From Gammaproteobacteria bacterium (GTDB lineage Bacteria; Pseudomonadota; Gammaproteobacteria; SZUA-140), in contig JADJWH010000004.1 in assembly GCA_016716465.1 (NCBI GenBank), positions 592,384-656,383 on the forward strand: DNA of 64,000 bases, in the 5' to 3' direction. Shown one piece after another: positions 16,193 to 24,851 of the stretch (the stretch's first letter is position 1; the number at the start of each line of letters is the position of its first letter). Below the pieces are notes generated by a model, which had not been told where the DNA came from, did no database searches, and was given only the letters and a program-made list of their open reading frames with translations. The position numbers and the translations under genes were made by a program.

Positions 16193-18364
16193 ATGACCAT
16201 GAATATTTTCCGCGCGACGGCTTTTCTTACCGCGATCACCTCGCTGGCGGCCTGCAATAGCGGGGGCGGCGACTCCCCGAACAATATCGCCGTCACCTCG
16301 ATCGCGATCACGACACCGGATCCCCGCATCGCTCACCCGCTGACGGCGAACGTGTCCTTGACCGCGGACCGGGCGGCGAACGACGTCACCGTCTCGCTGT
16401 TTGCCATCGACGAGACCTCGGACCCCAACGCCGAGGTCCGGCAGATCCCGATCGGCACCGAGGTCATCGCGGACCTGCCGGCGGGCAGCAGCGACCACGA
16501 GCTGAACGTCAATGTGCCGTCCAGCGTCGAATTCAGCGGCCCGTATCACATCGCCGCCGTCGTCGATCCGGTCGAGGAGATCGAAGAGGAAAACGAGGAC
16601 GATAACACCGCCTCGGTCCAGATCACGCTGGGACCCACCATCGATCCGAATGTCCTGCTGACCGAAGTGGCGCTCGATCGCAGCGCGCTGATCATCAATA
16701 CCGGCGAATACAGCGATCAGGTGGATGTGGACGCCGGCAACGTCTACAACGCCGACGCCGGCGGCACGATCACGGTCGGCTCCGACGGTCTGGAAGTGGG
16801 CGAGACGGTCGACATCGAGGCCTTCGCCAGCCTGCGCATCACGCGCACGGACACCAACGCGACGCTCGACCTGCCGGTGTACCTGTGGAACTCGGACGAG
16901 CAGCGCTACATGAATGCCTACGGCATCGATCCCGAAACCGGCACTCCGACCACGGTCGAATGGCTCCCGATGGGCACGTTCACGCCGCAGCTGGCGGAGA
17001 TCATCGGGGACGAGGCGGATCTCGACGATCTCGATCGCAATTCCGAGCACATGGATTTCTATTTCCCCGGCAAGCTCGGTGACGAGCTGGAGCAGGCGCT
17101 GCGTTACCCGGTGGTACCCTGCACCGGGACCTGCGCCCTGGACGCGACGCCGCCGACCATCCCGCCGCCGGACCTCACCGCGGCCGCGATCGATCAGTTG
17201 CGGGCATTCCTCTCCGGGTTGCCGTTCAGCGGCGTGCGCGGCGATGAAAGCACCAGTCTGGCCGCGCTGGATTTCGCGGTCTGTGTCAAGATCCGCCCGT
17301 CCGACCCGGCGGTCACCGACGGCGATGCGACCGATAACGAGCAGTGTCCATCGATCGAGATCTTCCTGCCGCCCCTGCCGCCCGGCACACCTTTATATAA
17401 CACCGGCAGCTACGTGCCCCTGCACAACACGCCTTCCGAGCCGCTGACGTCGGGCGACGGCTTCGCCACGAAGAACAACAACGAACACTTCGCCTTCAAT
17501 CTCGATTTCGGCGCCGGCGCCACGGCGGACAGTCGGGGCTATATCGAGGAAGTCACCGCCGGTATTCCGGTCACGCTGTTCGGCACGACATTCGATTTCT
17601 ATCGCATCACCGCGCGCGCGCAACTGGTGCCCGATTACCTGAACAAACCGGCCTCGGAACAGTCGGGATTCTCGCGCGAGATACGCTTTCTGGGCCTCGT
17701 GCTCGAGTCCACGCCACCGCTCACGGTCGCGATATCGGGAAGCCTGATCTCGTATTCGAAAGAGATCGAAAAGCAGCAGCAGTTCTTCGTCGGACCCGTC
17801 CCGATGATCGCCGGCGGTTCCGTCGGCGGCAATTTCGGTCTCGAGCTGGCCGTCGGTTATGCCGACGATGACCCTCCGGTGTTCGGCGGCGGCAACGCGG
17901 TGGTGTCCGTGGGAAGTTCCATCGGTCCATTCGCCAACCTCGAGGCGGGCATGTTCGCCGGGGTCGGCACCGTGGTATTCGCGGTCGGCGTCGAAGGCGT
18001 GTTGACGCTGCTCGATGAACGGCTCATCTATTTCATCGGCACCGAGATTGAGGTGATCGATGACGGCTTCGCCAGCGGTGACGTGGAATTCATGATCACC
18101 CAGCTGCAGAAGCTGAGCAATATCTTCACCGGGCCGCAGGGCAAGATAAACCTGTTCGCCAAGTACTCGGTGCCGGCGATCAAGACCTGCAAGTGGGGAT
18201 TCGTCAAGGTGCCGTGCCTGAAGCTGGTCACGATCAAGGCGACGAAGAACATCTACAGCACGCCGGCGCTGTTCCGCCGCGAGGATGTCCTGTTCGAGGA
18301 TCCGTTCGCCCAGCTCGACGTGGTCATCGTCAGCGGCCAGTCGCCGGCGTACTTCGTGCCTTGA
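16193..18364 (+). CDS. Large CARDB-containing lipoprotein
   Basis: About 723 aa. The lipoprotein signal ends ITSLAAC. Residues 30-150 form a CARDB-type Ig-like domain (NDVTVSLFAID, then HIAAVVDPVEEIEEENEDDN). The rest is long, beta-rich and of unknown family, with acidic and proline-rich parts and a glycine-rich stretch (about 540-640) that could form an amphipathic beta-sheet or barrel. A late cysteine pair lies in KTCKWGFVKVPCLK. Only six bases separate it from the next gene, so the two are probably one unit. ATG 16193 or 16199 could start it. Confidence 0.6.
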   Translation: MTMNIFRATAFLTAITSLAACNSGGGDSPNNIAVTSIAITTPDPRIAHPLTANVSLTADRAANDVTVSLFAIDETSDPNAEVRQIPIGTEVIADLPAGSSDHELNVNVPSSVEFSGPYHIAAVVDPVEEIEEENEDDNTASVQITLGPTIDPNVLLTEVALDRSALIINTGEYSDQVDVDAGNVYNADAGGTITVGSDGLEVGETVDIEAFASLRITRTDTNATLDLPVYLWNSDEQRYMNAYGIDPETGTPTTVEWLPMGTFTPQLAEIIGDEADLDDLDRNSEHMDFYFPGKLGDELEQALRYPVVPCTGTCALDATPPTIPPPDLTAAAIDQLRAFLSGLPFSGVRGDESTSLAALDFAVCVKIRPSDPAVTDGDATDNEQCPSIEIFLPPLPPGTPLYNTGSYVPLHNTPSEPLTSGDGFATKNNNEHFAFNLDFGAGATADSRGYIEEVTAGIPVTLFGTTFDFYRITARAQLVPDYLNKPASEQSGFSREIRFLGLVLESTPPLTVAISGSLISYSKEIEKQQQFFVGPVPMIAGGSVGGNFGLELAVGYADDDPPVFGGGNAVVSVGSSIGPFANLEAGMFAGVGTVVFAVGVEGVLTLLDERLIYFIGTEIEVIDDGFASGDVEFMITQLQKLSNIFTGPQGKINLFAKYSVPAIKTCKWGFVKVPCLKLVTIKATKNIYSTPALFRREDVLFEDPFAQLDVVIVSGQSPAYFVP

Positions 18365-18369
18365 TGTGA

Positions 18370-20187
18370 ATGAAACGGCGATGGATACTGCCGGCCGCGC
18401 TGGCGCTGGGTGTCGTGATAGTGCTCGCGGTCGGGTTGCCGTGGCGCGGAGACAAGACCCCCCCGGCGCCTGACCCGTCGGCTACTTCGGCGAACCCGGC
18501 CGCGACTTCGCTGCAGTGGCATGACGGGGTGTCCCAGCAATACCGGGTGGTGTCGGAGTCCTCGATGCGGATGCAGGGGGCGACGAACAGACCATCCTCC
18601 ATACAGGTGCAGTTGCAGGGACTGCTCGATACCCTGACCCTGAAATCCGACGCCAGCGAGGCCCTGGTCGGCATGCGGCTGTCCTCGCCGGAGCTGAAGA
18701 TCAACGGCGCCATGGATGCCGGCACCAATCGTGCGCTCGCCGCGCCGTTCAGGGTGCGTTTCGCCGCCAGCGGCATGCCGCAGGCATTCGAGTTTCCCGC
18801 CGAAGTCAGCCAGCAAAACCGCAGCATCCTGGAAAACCTGGTGCGCACCTTTCAGGTCAGCCTGGCGCCGGCCGACAGTTGGGTAACGCTGGAGACCAAC
18901 GGTTCAGGGACCTATGAGGCGGCCTATCGGCGCAGCGGACCGAACCGTTTCGAGAAATCCAAGCGCCGCTTCACCGCCGCGGCGGCCGGTATGGTCATCT
19001 GGTCGGACGTCGAATCCACGGAGACGTTCAGACTCGACGCCGCGCGCGACTGGATCGCGGCGATGGACGTGGCGGAGAACATGACCTCGAAGGACCAGGG
19101 CGGTCCGGTGATGAAGGTGAGCAATCACGCGACGCTGGCACTGCAGGAAGATGCACGGGCCGCGTTCCCGGCGAAACTGTGGGATTTCACCCCGGCACCG
19201 GCCGCGGTCGACGACCGGGCACGGGTGCAGGACAAGAAGCTGGACATGACGCCCGAACAGGCGCGGCGGGAGATCCGGGCGACGATACCGCAACTCGACG
19301 CCGCCACGCAGGGGCGATTGACGCTGATCCATCGCCTGCGCGACCTGCTGCGCGTCGATGCCTCGCTGCCCGCGCTGATACTCGATGCCCTGCGCACGCA
19401 GGAACTCGGCGATCGCACCCGCGCCGACCTGTACCTGGCGCTCGAACTGGCGGGTACCGACAGCGCGCAGACCGCGCTGGCCAGGGTGGTCAACGACAGC
19501 AGCTGGTCACTCAAGGACGGCATGCGCGCCATCGTGGCGATGAGCGGGATCAGGCAGCCCTCCGGGGAAACCCTCTCGACGCTGTGGGGCGCAACCCGGA
19601 ACTACGCGGGCGGCGATCGCCAGCGAATGGCGAGTTCCGCCGCCTTCGCCCTCGGCAGTATCGGCGGCGCGCTGCGCAAGGCCGAGGATCCGGCCTATGA
19701 ATCGCTGCGTGCGGACCTGCTCAGCAATGCGCAGGGCGCGCGAGATACGGCCGCGCGCAGTGATTTCATCACCGCCCTGGGCAACACCCGGGATCCGACG
19801 CTGGCGCAGGATGTCTCCGCATTCCTGTACGATTCCGCCCCGTCGGTCCGGCGCGCGACGGCGCTGTCGCTGGGCACGCTGGGCGCCGACCCGATCGCCG
19901 GGGAACTGGTGACCCGGTTCCGCGAGGACGACAACGGGTATGTGCGCGGCGCGATCGCCGAGTCGCTGCAATCCTGGACGCAGCCCACCGAATCCGCGAT
20001 GGCGATGTTCAGGCAGGCGGTACGCACGGAAGTCGATGAAGGCACGCGCTACAACATCGCGGTGCTGTTGAGCGACAACCTCGGCAAATTTCCCGCCAAC
20101 GAGCCCGTGCTCCGGGACATCATGCGCAGCGAACCCTCGAAGCGCATCCGGCAGAAGGTCGCCGAGGCGCTGGCCGGGAATCCGTAG
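18370..20187 (+). CDS. Anchored protein with vitellogenin-like N-sheet and HEAT-like superhelix
   Basis: 605 aa. An N-terminal hydrophobic segment (about residues 5-24) anchors or exports it. Residues 50-280 are beta-rich with FEFPAEVSQQNRSILENLV, then SWVTLETNGSGTYEAAYRR, which recalls the N-terminal sheet of large lipid-transfer (vitellogenin-type) proteins. Residues 300-605 are HEAT-like helical pairs with FITALGNTRDPTL and VRRATALSLGTLG. In vitellogenins the same order, sheet then helical arch, forms a lipid-carrying module. Binding of lipid here is inference. It forms a pair with the upstream lipoprotein. Confidence 0.65.
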   Translation: MKRRWILPAALALGVVIVLAVGLPWRGDKTPPAPDPSATSANPAATSLQWHDGVSQQYRVVSESSMRMQGATNRPSSIQVQLQGLLDTLTLKSDASEALVGMRLSSPELKINGAMDAGTNRALAAPFRVRFAASGMPQAFEFPAEVSQQNRSILENLVRTFQVSLAPADSWVTLETNGSGTYEAAYRRSGPNRFEKSKRRFTAAAAGMVIWSDVESTETFRLDAARDWIAAMDVAENMTSKDQGGPVMKVSNHATLALQEDARAAFPAKLWDFTPAPAAVDDRARVQDKKLDMTPEQARREIRATIPQLDAATQGRLTLIHRLRDLLRVDASLPALILDALRTQELGDRTRADLYLALELAGTDSAQTALARVVNDSSWSLKDGMRAIVAMSGIRQPSGETLSTLWGATRNYAGGDRQRMASSAAFALGSIGGALRKAEDPAYESLRADLLSNAQGARDTAARSDFITALGNTRDPTLAQDVSAFLYDSAPSVRRATALSLGTLGADPIAGELVTRFREDDNGYVRGAIAESLQSWTQPTESAMAMFRQAVRTEVDEGTRYNIAVLLSDNLGKFPANEPVLRDIMRSEPSKRIRQKVAEALAGNP

Positions 20188-20302
20188 CCATTCCCCGGCG
20201 CCGGGATTCTCTACCCACCCGATCGCAAGGAATGCTACGATTTCATCGCCGTCGGTCCCGGTGCATCCAGGTGGGCGTCCCCAGGGTTTTCGCGCGACAT
20301 TC

Positions 20303-20533
20303 ATGAATCCCGATATCGTCATCAGGGACGAGACCCCGGCCGACGTGGACGCGATCGCCGCGGTCACCGTCACCGCGTTCCGGGACATGGCGATCAGCAA
20401 TCACACCGAGCAGTTCATCGTCGCCGCCCTGTGCGCGGCCGGGGCCCTGACGGTCTCGCTGGTGGCGGAACTCGACGGCCGCATCCCGCGGGGGAGTGTC
20501 ATGTTCCATGACGCGTTCATGGCCCAGGGCTGA
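20303..20533 (+). pseudogene. Truncated GNAT acetyltransferase
   Basis: 76 codons encode only the N-terminal third of a GNAT domain (IVIRDETPADVDAIAAVTVTAF, then LVAELDGRI). The acetyl-CoA-binding motif and C-terminal part are absent; the frame ends shortly before the next gene. A deletion has probably removed the rest. Confidence 0.65.
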
Positions 20534-20549
20534 TGCCATATATATAGAG

Positions 20550-20876
20550 ATGAATGAGTTCATCGATCATCTGCGGGATGTGTTGCGGGAATTCGGGCCG
20601 ATCGAGGCGCGCCGGATGTTCGGCGGCCATGGCGTCTATCACGACGGCCTGATGTTCGGGCTGATCGTGGATGAGACGCTGTACCTGAAGGCGGATGGGG
20701 TCAACGCGGCGCACTTCCGCGAGCAGCGCTTGCCGCAGTTCGAATACCTGCGGCGGGGCAAGCCGACCCGGCTGTCCTACTACCGCGCGCCCGATGTCGT
20801 GCTGGAGGATCCCGCCGAGGCGGCGCGCTGGGCCCGGCGCGCGTTTGAAGCCGCGCTGCGCGGGCGCCGAACCTGA
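20550..20876 (+). CDS. TfoX N-terminal domain protein
   Basis: 108 aa matching the TfoX/Sxy N-terminal domain: LREFGPIEARRMFGGHGVYHDGLMFG and LYLKAD, RGKPTRLSYYRAP. Full-length TfoX regulates competence; stand-alone N-domains like this are common and uncharacterised. AGAG precedes the ATG. Confidence 0.85.
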   Translation: MNEFIDHLRDVLREFGPIEARRMFGGHGVYHDGLMFGLIVDETLYLKADGVNAAHFREQRLPQFEYLRRGKPTRLSYYRAPDVVLEDPAEAARWARRAFEAALRGRRT

Positions 20877-20916
20877 GCGGGCGCGCCACAAGGGATACCG
20901 AGCAGAGGAGAGATAC

Positions 20917-21435
20917 ATGACCCGACCAGTCATCAACATCACCGAGATCGACCTTCAACCGCGATCGACGGGAATGGCGGCCACAGGCGCGGCGGCGGAG
21001 CGCTTCGATGCCAGGATGGGCATGATCGGCCCCCGCGTCGGGGCGCAGAAGCTGGGCTACAACATTACCGAGGTCCCGCCCGGCAAGCGCGCCTTTCCGT
21101 TCCACAACCACCGGGTGAACGAGGAGATGTTCTTCATCCTCGAAGGCAGCGGCGAGCTGCGTCTCGGGCAGGCGCGCTATCCGATCCGGCCCGGGGATTT
21201 CTTCGCCTGTCCGCCGGGCGGCCGCGAGGCGGCGCACCAGATCATCAATACCGGCGACGGTGTGCTGAGATACCTGGCCGTCAGCACCAAGATCACGCCC
21301 GAGATCGCCGAATACCCCGATTCGGGCAAGTTCGGCGTGCTCGCCGAATTCCCGGCCGGGGCCGGCGAGCCGCCCCAGGTCTTCCGCTATGTCGGCCGCG
21401 CGGAGGACTCGGTCGGTTACTGGGAAGGCGAATAG
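20917..21435 (+). CDS. Cupin domain protein
   Basis: 172 aa, one cupin fold: metal-ligand motif HNHRVNEEMFFILEGSGELR and second motif RPGDFFACPPGG..AHQIINTG. Probably binds a divalent metal; substrate unknown. AGAGGAG precedes the ATG. Confidence 0.85.
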   Translation: MTRPVINITEIDLQPRSTGMAATGAAAERFDARMGMIGPRVGAQKLGYNITEVPPGKRAFPFHNHRVNEEMFFILEGSGELRLGQARYPIRPGDFFACPPGGREAAHQIINTGDGVLRYLAVSTKITPEIAEYPDSGKFGVLAEFPAGAGEPPQVFRYVGRAEDSVGYWEGE

Positions 21436-21522
21436 CCGGAACCGCGCGGCGTCCGGCCTGTCTTTCTGATAAGTACGCGCTTGTGTAGTATGGGCGACGG
21501 GCAACTACAGGGCAGGTGATCC

Positions 21523-22023
21523 ATGAACGTAGACCCGGCAGCGCAGGACCCGCGTCCGGCCGACGACACGCCGCTGACGCGCCACGTGATGAAACTGCTG
21601 ACCGTGACCACGACCGTCGGCCATGCCGTCATCGGCGTCGCGCTGGTCGTCGCCACGGCGGTGATCACCGTCCATTTCTTCGTGGAGATCCTCCACGCCA
21701 TCGAGGCCCGCACCCTGTTCACGGGCTTCATCCACGCGCTGGCCATACTGCTGCTGCTGTGGACCATGCTCGAACTGATCCAGACCGAGATCGGTTTCCT
21801 GCGCGGACAGCCCATCGACGTGGCAGTGTTCATTGAGGTCGCCCTCGTGGTCGTCGTGCGCGAGATCATCCTGATCCCGGTGGACAACGAGCAGCCGACG
21901 TTCGAGGATGTCGGCATGTGGGCCGCGACCGCCGCGCTGCTCGGGCTGACCTACCTGCTGCTCCGCTACGGCCACGCGCGTTCGGCGCGCAGGGTCCGGG
22001 ACGCAAATGCGCCGCCGTATTGA
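21523..22023 (+). CDS. PsiE-family inner-membrane protein
   Basis: 166 aa with four hydrophobic helices. LLLLWTMLELIQTEI and VALVVVVREIILIP match the PsiE (phosphate-starvation-inducible) family, whose role is unknown. It begins a run of four to five small membrane-protein genes in one direction with short gaps. Confidence 0.8.
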   Translation: MNVDPAAQDPRPADDTPLTRHVMKLLTVTTTVGHAVIGVALVVATAVITVHFFVEILHAIEARTLFTGFIHALAILLLLWTMLELIQTEIGFLRGQPIDVAVFIEVALVVVVREIILIPVDNEQPTFEDVGMWAATAALLGLTYLLLRYGHARSARRVRDANAPPY

Positions 22024-22044
22024 GCGCCGGTCAGGGGGGATCAA

Positions 22045-22419
22045 ATGTCCGATCTGAAAGACCCCAGGGTGCTGTTCGCCGCCGAGCGCACGCTGCTGTC
22101 GTGGAACCGTACCAGCCTGTCGCTGATCGCCTTCGGCTTCATCGTCGAGCGCGCCGGCCTGCTGCTGCAGGTGCTGGCGCCGGGCAGCACGCATGCGATA
22201 CAGGCCGTGCTGAGCTTCTGGATCGGGGTCTTCTTCATCTTCCTGGGCTGTGTATTCTCGTTCCTGTCCGCCCGCCAGTACGTCATCGTGCTGAAGACCC
22301 TGAGCCCGGAGGAGTTCCCGCCGGACTATCCGGCCAAGTGGGGGCTGGTCGTCAACGGCCTCGTCGCCGTGCTGGGCGTCCTGCTGATCCTCGCGCTGAT
22401 CCTCGGCCGGGTCGGGTAA
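22045..22419 (+). CDS. DUF202 / YidH-like membrane protein
   Basis: 124 aa, three hydrophobic segments, with the DUF202 signature AAERTLLSWNRTSLSLIAFGF. Function unknown. It lies 21 bases after the PsiE-like gene. Confidence 0.85.
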   Translation: MSDLKDPRVLFAAERTLLSWNRTSLSLIAFGFIVERAGLLLQVLAPGSTHAIQAVLSFWIGVFFIFLGCVFSFLSARQYVIVLKTLSPEEFPPDYPAKWGLVVNGLVAVLGVLLILALILGRVG

Positions 22420-22444
22420 GCGCGGCCGGTCCGGGAGAGCACGC

Positions 22445-22897
22445 GTGTCCGCGCAGCAGACCTCGATTCACAGTTGGCCACTGCAGGCGATGATCTGGGC
22501 CGCCGCGCTCGCGCTCGTCACCCTGGGCCTGTATTTATCCCATATCCGCTACCTGGGCTACGAATGGCTGTCCCGCGCCGGGTGCGCGGTGGTGATGCTC
22601 GGCCTGTGGTCCGCCCTCGGCGGCATCCTGCAGGAACGGGTGCTCCTCGGACGGCTCCGCTGGCGCCGCCGCAACGCGATCGTCCGCGCCAAGGCTTCGC
22701 TCAGCGCGCGCGGCAACGCGCCCGGGGAGATCGAGGACAAGCTCGATGAAATCGAAAAAGGCTTTCAGCAGCACGCGGAGCAACTGGCGCAGGGCCTGAA
22801 ATTTTCCTTCGGCGTGCAGGAATTTTCCCTGCTCGCGACCGGGACGTTCCTGTGGGGCTTCGGCGATCTGCTGATCCGGTTCGTGTTGATGAAATAG
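22445..22897 (+). CDS. Membrane protein, unknown
   Basis: 150 aa starting at GTG 22445. Hydrophobic segments at about 15-32, 45-62 and 130-148 flank a charged, helical cytoplasmic loop (KLDEIEKGFQQHAEQ). No family recognised; co-directional with the DUF202 gene and probably in the same operon. Confidence 0.65.
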   Translation: MSAQQTSIHSWPLQAMIWAAALALVTLGLYLSHIRYLGYEWLSRAGCAVVMLGLWSALGGILQERVLLGRLRWRRRNAIVRAKASLSARGNAPGEIEDKLDEIEKGFQQHAEQLAQGLKFSFGVQEFSLLATGTFLWGFGDLLIRFVLMK

Positions 22898-22935
22898 CGC
22901 GCAGTGCCGCGCCCGTCCATTGCCGTGGAACTCCC

Positions 22936-23517
22936 ATGTCCGTCAAAGAACTCCTGAGTGTAGTCGCCGTCGTCCTCACGCTGGCGGCGTTCCTGCCGTA
23001 CATCCGCTCGATCCTGAAACACGAGAGCAAGCCGCACGTGTTCTCCTGGGTCATCTGGGGTTCGACCACCTTCATCGTGTTTCTGGCGCAGCGCGAGGGC
23101 GGCGGCGGTGTCGGCGCCTGGCCGATCGGGATCTCGGGCGTCATCACGCTGCTGATCGCGCTGCTGGCCTGGAGCAGAAAGTCGGACATCTCGATCTCGC
23201 GGCTCGACTGGCTGTTCTTCACCCTCGCGCTGTGGGCCCTGCCGCTGTGGTATGCGACCGCCGACCCGCTGTGGGCGGTGGCGATCCTGACCCTCGTTGA
23301 TGTGCTCGGCTTCGGGCCGACGGTGCGCAAGGTCTATCACTTCCCGTGGTCCGAATCCCTGGTGTTCTTCGGGCTGTTCGCCGCCCGCAACCTGATCGTG
23401 ATCCTGGCGCTGGAGAATTATTCGCTGACCACCGTCCTGTTCCCGGCCGTCATCGGCGCGGCCTGTGTCCTGCTGATCGCACTCGCGCTCCACCGTCGGC
23501 GCGTCCTGGCCGCCTAA
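22936..23517 (+). CDS. Multi-helix membrane protein, unknown
   Basis: 193 aa with about seven hydrophobic segments. ATG 22936 was chosen over an upstream frame overlapping the previous gene. PYIRSILKHESKPHVFSWVIWG is reminiscent of PQ-loop-type transporters (SemiSWEET-like), but the match is weak. Function unknown. Confidence 0.65.
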   Translation: MSVKELLSVVAVVLTLAAFLPYIRSILKHESKPHVFSWVIWGSTTFIVFLAQREGGGGVGAWPIGISGVITLLIALLAWSRKSDISISRLDWLFFTLALWALPLWYATADPLWAVAILTLVDVLGFGPTVRKVYHFPWSESLVFFGLFAARNLIVILALENYSLTTVLFPAVIGAACVLLIALALHRRRVLAA

Positions 23518-23600
23518 GGGATCGATTTGGGACGGCCGCGCGGACGGCACTATACTGAGTGGATCTGAAACCCGCGCGCAGGGCGCCGGAGTCGTCGACC

Positions 23601-24119
23601 ATGCGAAAGATCTTGTGGATTTCCGGAATGGTGTTGCTGGCCGCCTGCGCGGGCCGGCCGCAGCGGCCCGCCGGCTTCGAGACCTATCGTTCGGTGACGG
23701 TCCAGGTGACCACCGAGGTGCAGAAGGGCGAGCCCTATGTGCAGGCGCTGCAGGACCGCATCGTCGCGGCGCTGCGTGAACGCCGGGTGTTCAGCGCGGT
23801 CGAGGCCGGCGACGACACGTCCGCCGCCGACCGGCTGATCCTGCAGGTGAACATCACGCGCTTCGTCCGCGTGCATGAGCCGCTGCGCATCGCCCTGGGC
23901 CGGATGGCGGGCAGCAACGAAGTGGGCGCCGATATCACCGTGCGCGACAGCGCGACGGGACGGGACCTGAGCACCTTTCATCTGCAGGGTGAATCCCCGC
24001 TCTATCCCCCGAACACCGATTGGCCGCGGGGCACCATCGAGATCGCCATGGATCGCCTGAGTCAGGCATTGGCCACCGTATTGTCCGACTGGCGCCGGAC
24101 GGCGGATGCCGCGGGATAG
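23601..24119 (+). CDS. DUF4410-like lipoprotein
   Basis: 172 aa with lipobox LLAAC (Cys16). The mature part (YRSVTVQVTTEV, LILQVNITRFV, GADITVRDSATGRDL) follows the pattern of DUF4410 lipoproteins, which are envelope proteins of unknown role. The start at ATG 23601 preserves the signal. Confidence 0.7.
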   Translation: MRKILWISGMVLLAACAGRPQRPAGFETYRSVTVQVTTEVQKGEPYVQALQDRIVAALRERRVFSAVEAGDDTSAADRLILQVNITRFVRVHEPLRIALGRMAGSNEVGADITVRDSATGRDLSTFHLQGESPLYPPNTDWPRGTIEIAMDRLSQALATVLSDWRRTADAAG

Positions 24120-24197
24120 TTGGGAGGCGGACGAAAATTCTATAAGATAGTCCGGTATTTTTATCCCGAACCCGAATACTCCGATCCTGAGGATGGC

Positions 24198-24758
24198 ATG
24201 AGCGAAAGCAAAACCCTGGTGCATCGCAACACCGCGCTGACCGGTCTGGCCGAGATCATTTTCTGGAGCCGCTGGCTGCAGGCCCCGCTCTACCTGGGCC
24301 TGATCGTCGCCCAGGGCGTCTATGTCTATCTGTTCGGGGTCGAACTCTGGCATCTCGTGCACGACGCGCACAAGATCGGCGAGACCCAGATCATGCTGAT
24401 CGTGCTCGGCCTGATCGACGTGGTGATGATCGCTAACCTGCTCATCATGGTCATCATCGGCGGCTACGAGACATTTGTCTCCCGCCTCAACCTGCGCGAG
24501 CACCCGGACCAGCCGGAATGGCTCGCCCACGTCAACGCGGCGACCATGAAGATCAAGCTGTCCATGGCGCTGATCGGCATCTCGTCGATCCATCTGCTGA
24601 AGACCTTCATCAACGCCGAGCAGATGACCGAGCACGCGATCAAGTGGCAGGTGATCATCCACATCACATTCATCATCTCGTCCGTCGCCATCGCCTTCAC
24701 CGACCGCATCATGACGCGGACGCTGATGGACGCGCATCGCGACCTGGAGCACGAGTAG
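24198..24758 (+). CDS. yqhA: YqhA-family (UPF0114) membrane protein
   Basis: 186 aa, four hydrophobic helices, with the strongly conserved LIDVVMIANLLIMVIIGGYE and KIKLSMALIGISSIHLLK. Function unknown in the family. GAGGATGGC precedes ATG 24198. Confidence 0.85.
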   Translation: MSESKTLVHRNTALTGLAEIIFWSRWLQAPLYLGLIVAQGVYVYLFGVELWHLVHDAHKIGETQIMLIVLGLIDVVMIANLLIMVIIGGYETFVSRLNLREHPDQPEWLAHVNAATMKIKLSMALIGISSIHLLKTFINAEQMTEHAIKWQVIIHITFIISSVAIAFTDRIMTRTLMDAHRDLEHE

Positions 24759-24851
24759 CCGCGCCCGCGCGGCATGATGTAAGACGCCGGCTGTCCGCGG
24801 TTCCCGCGGCGGGGACGATTTTCCGCCGTCCGCATCCGGTGAAGGGAGGCG

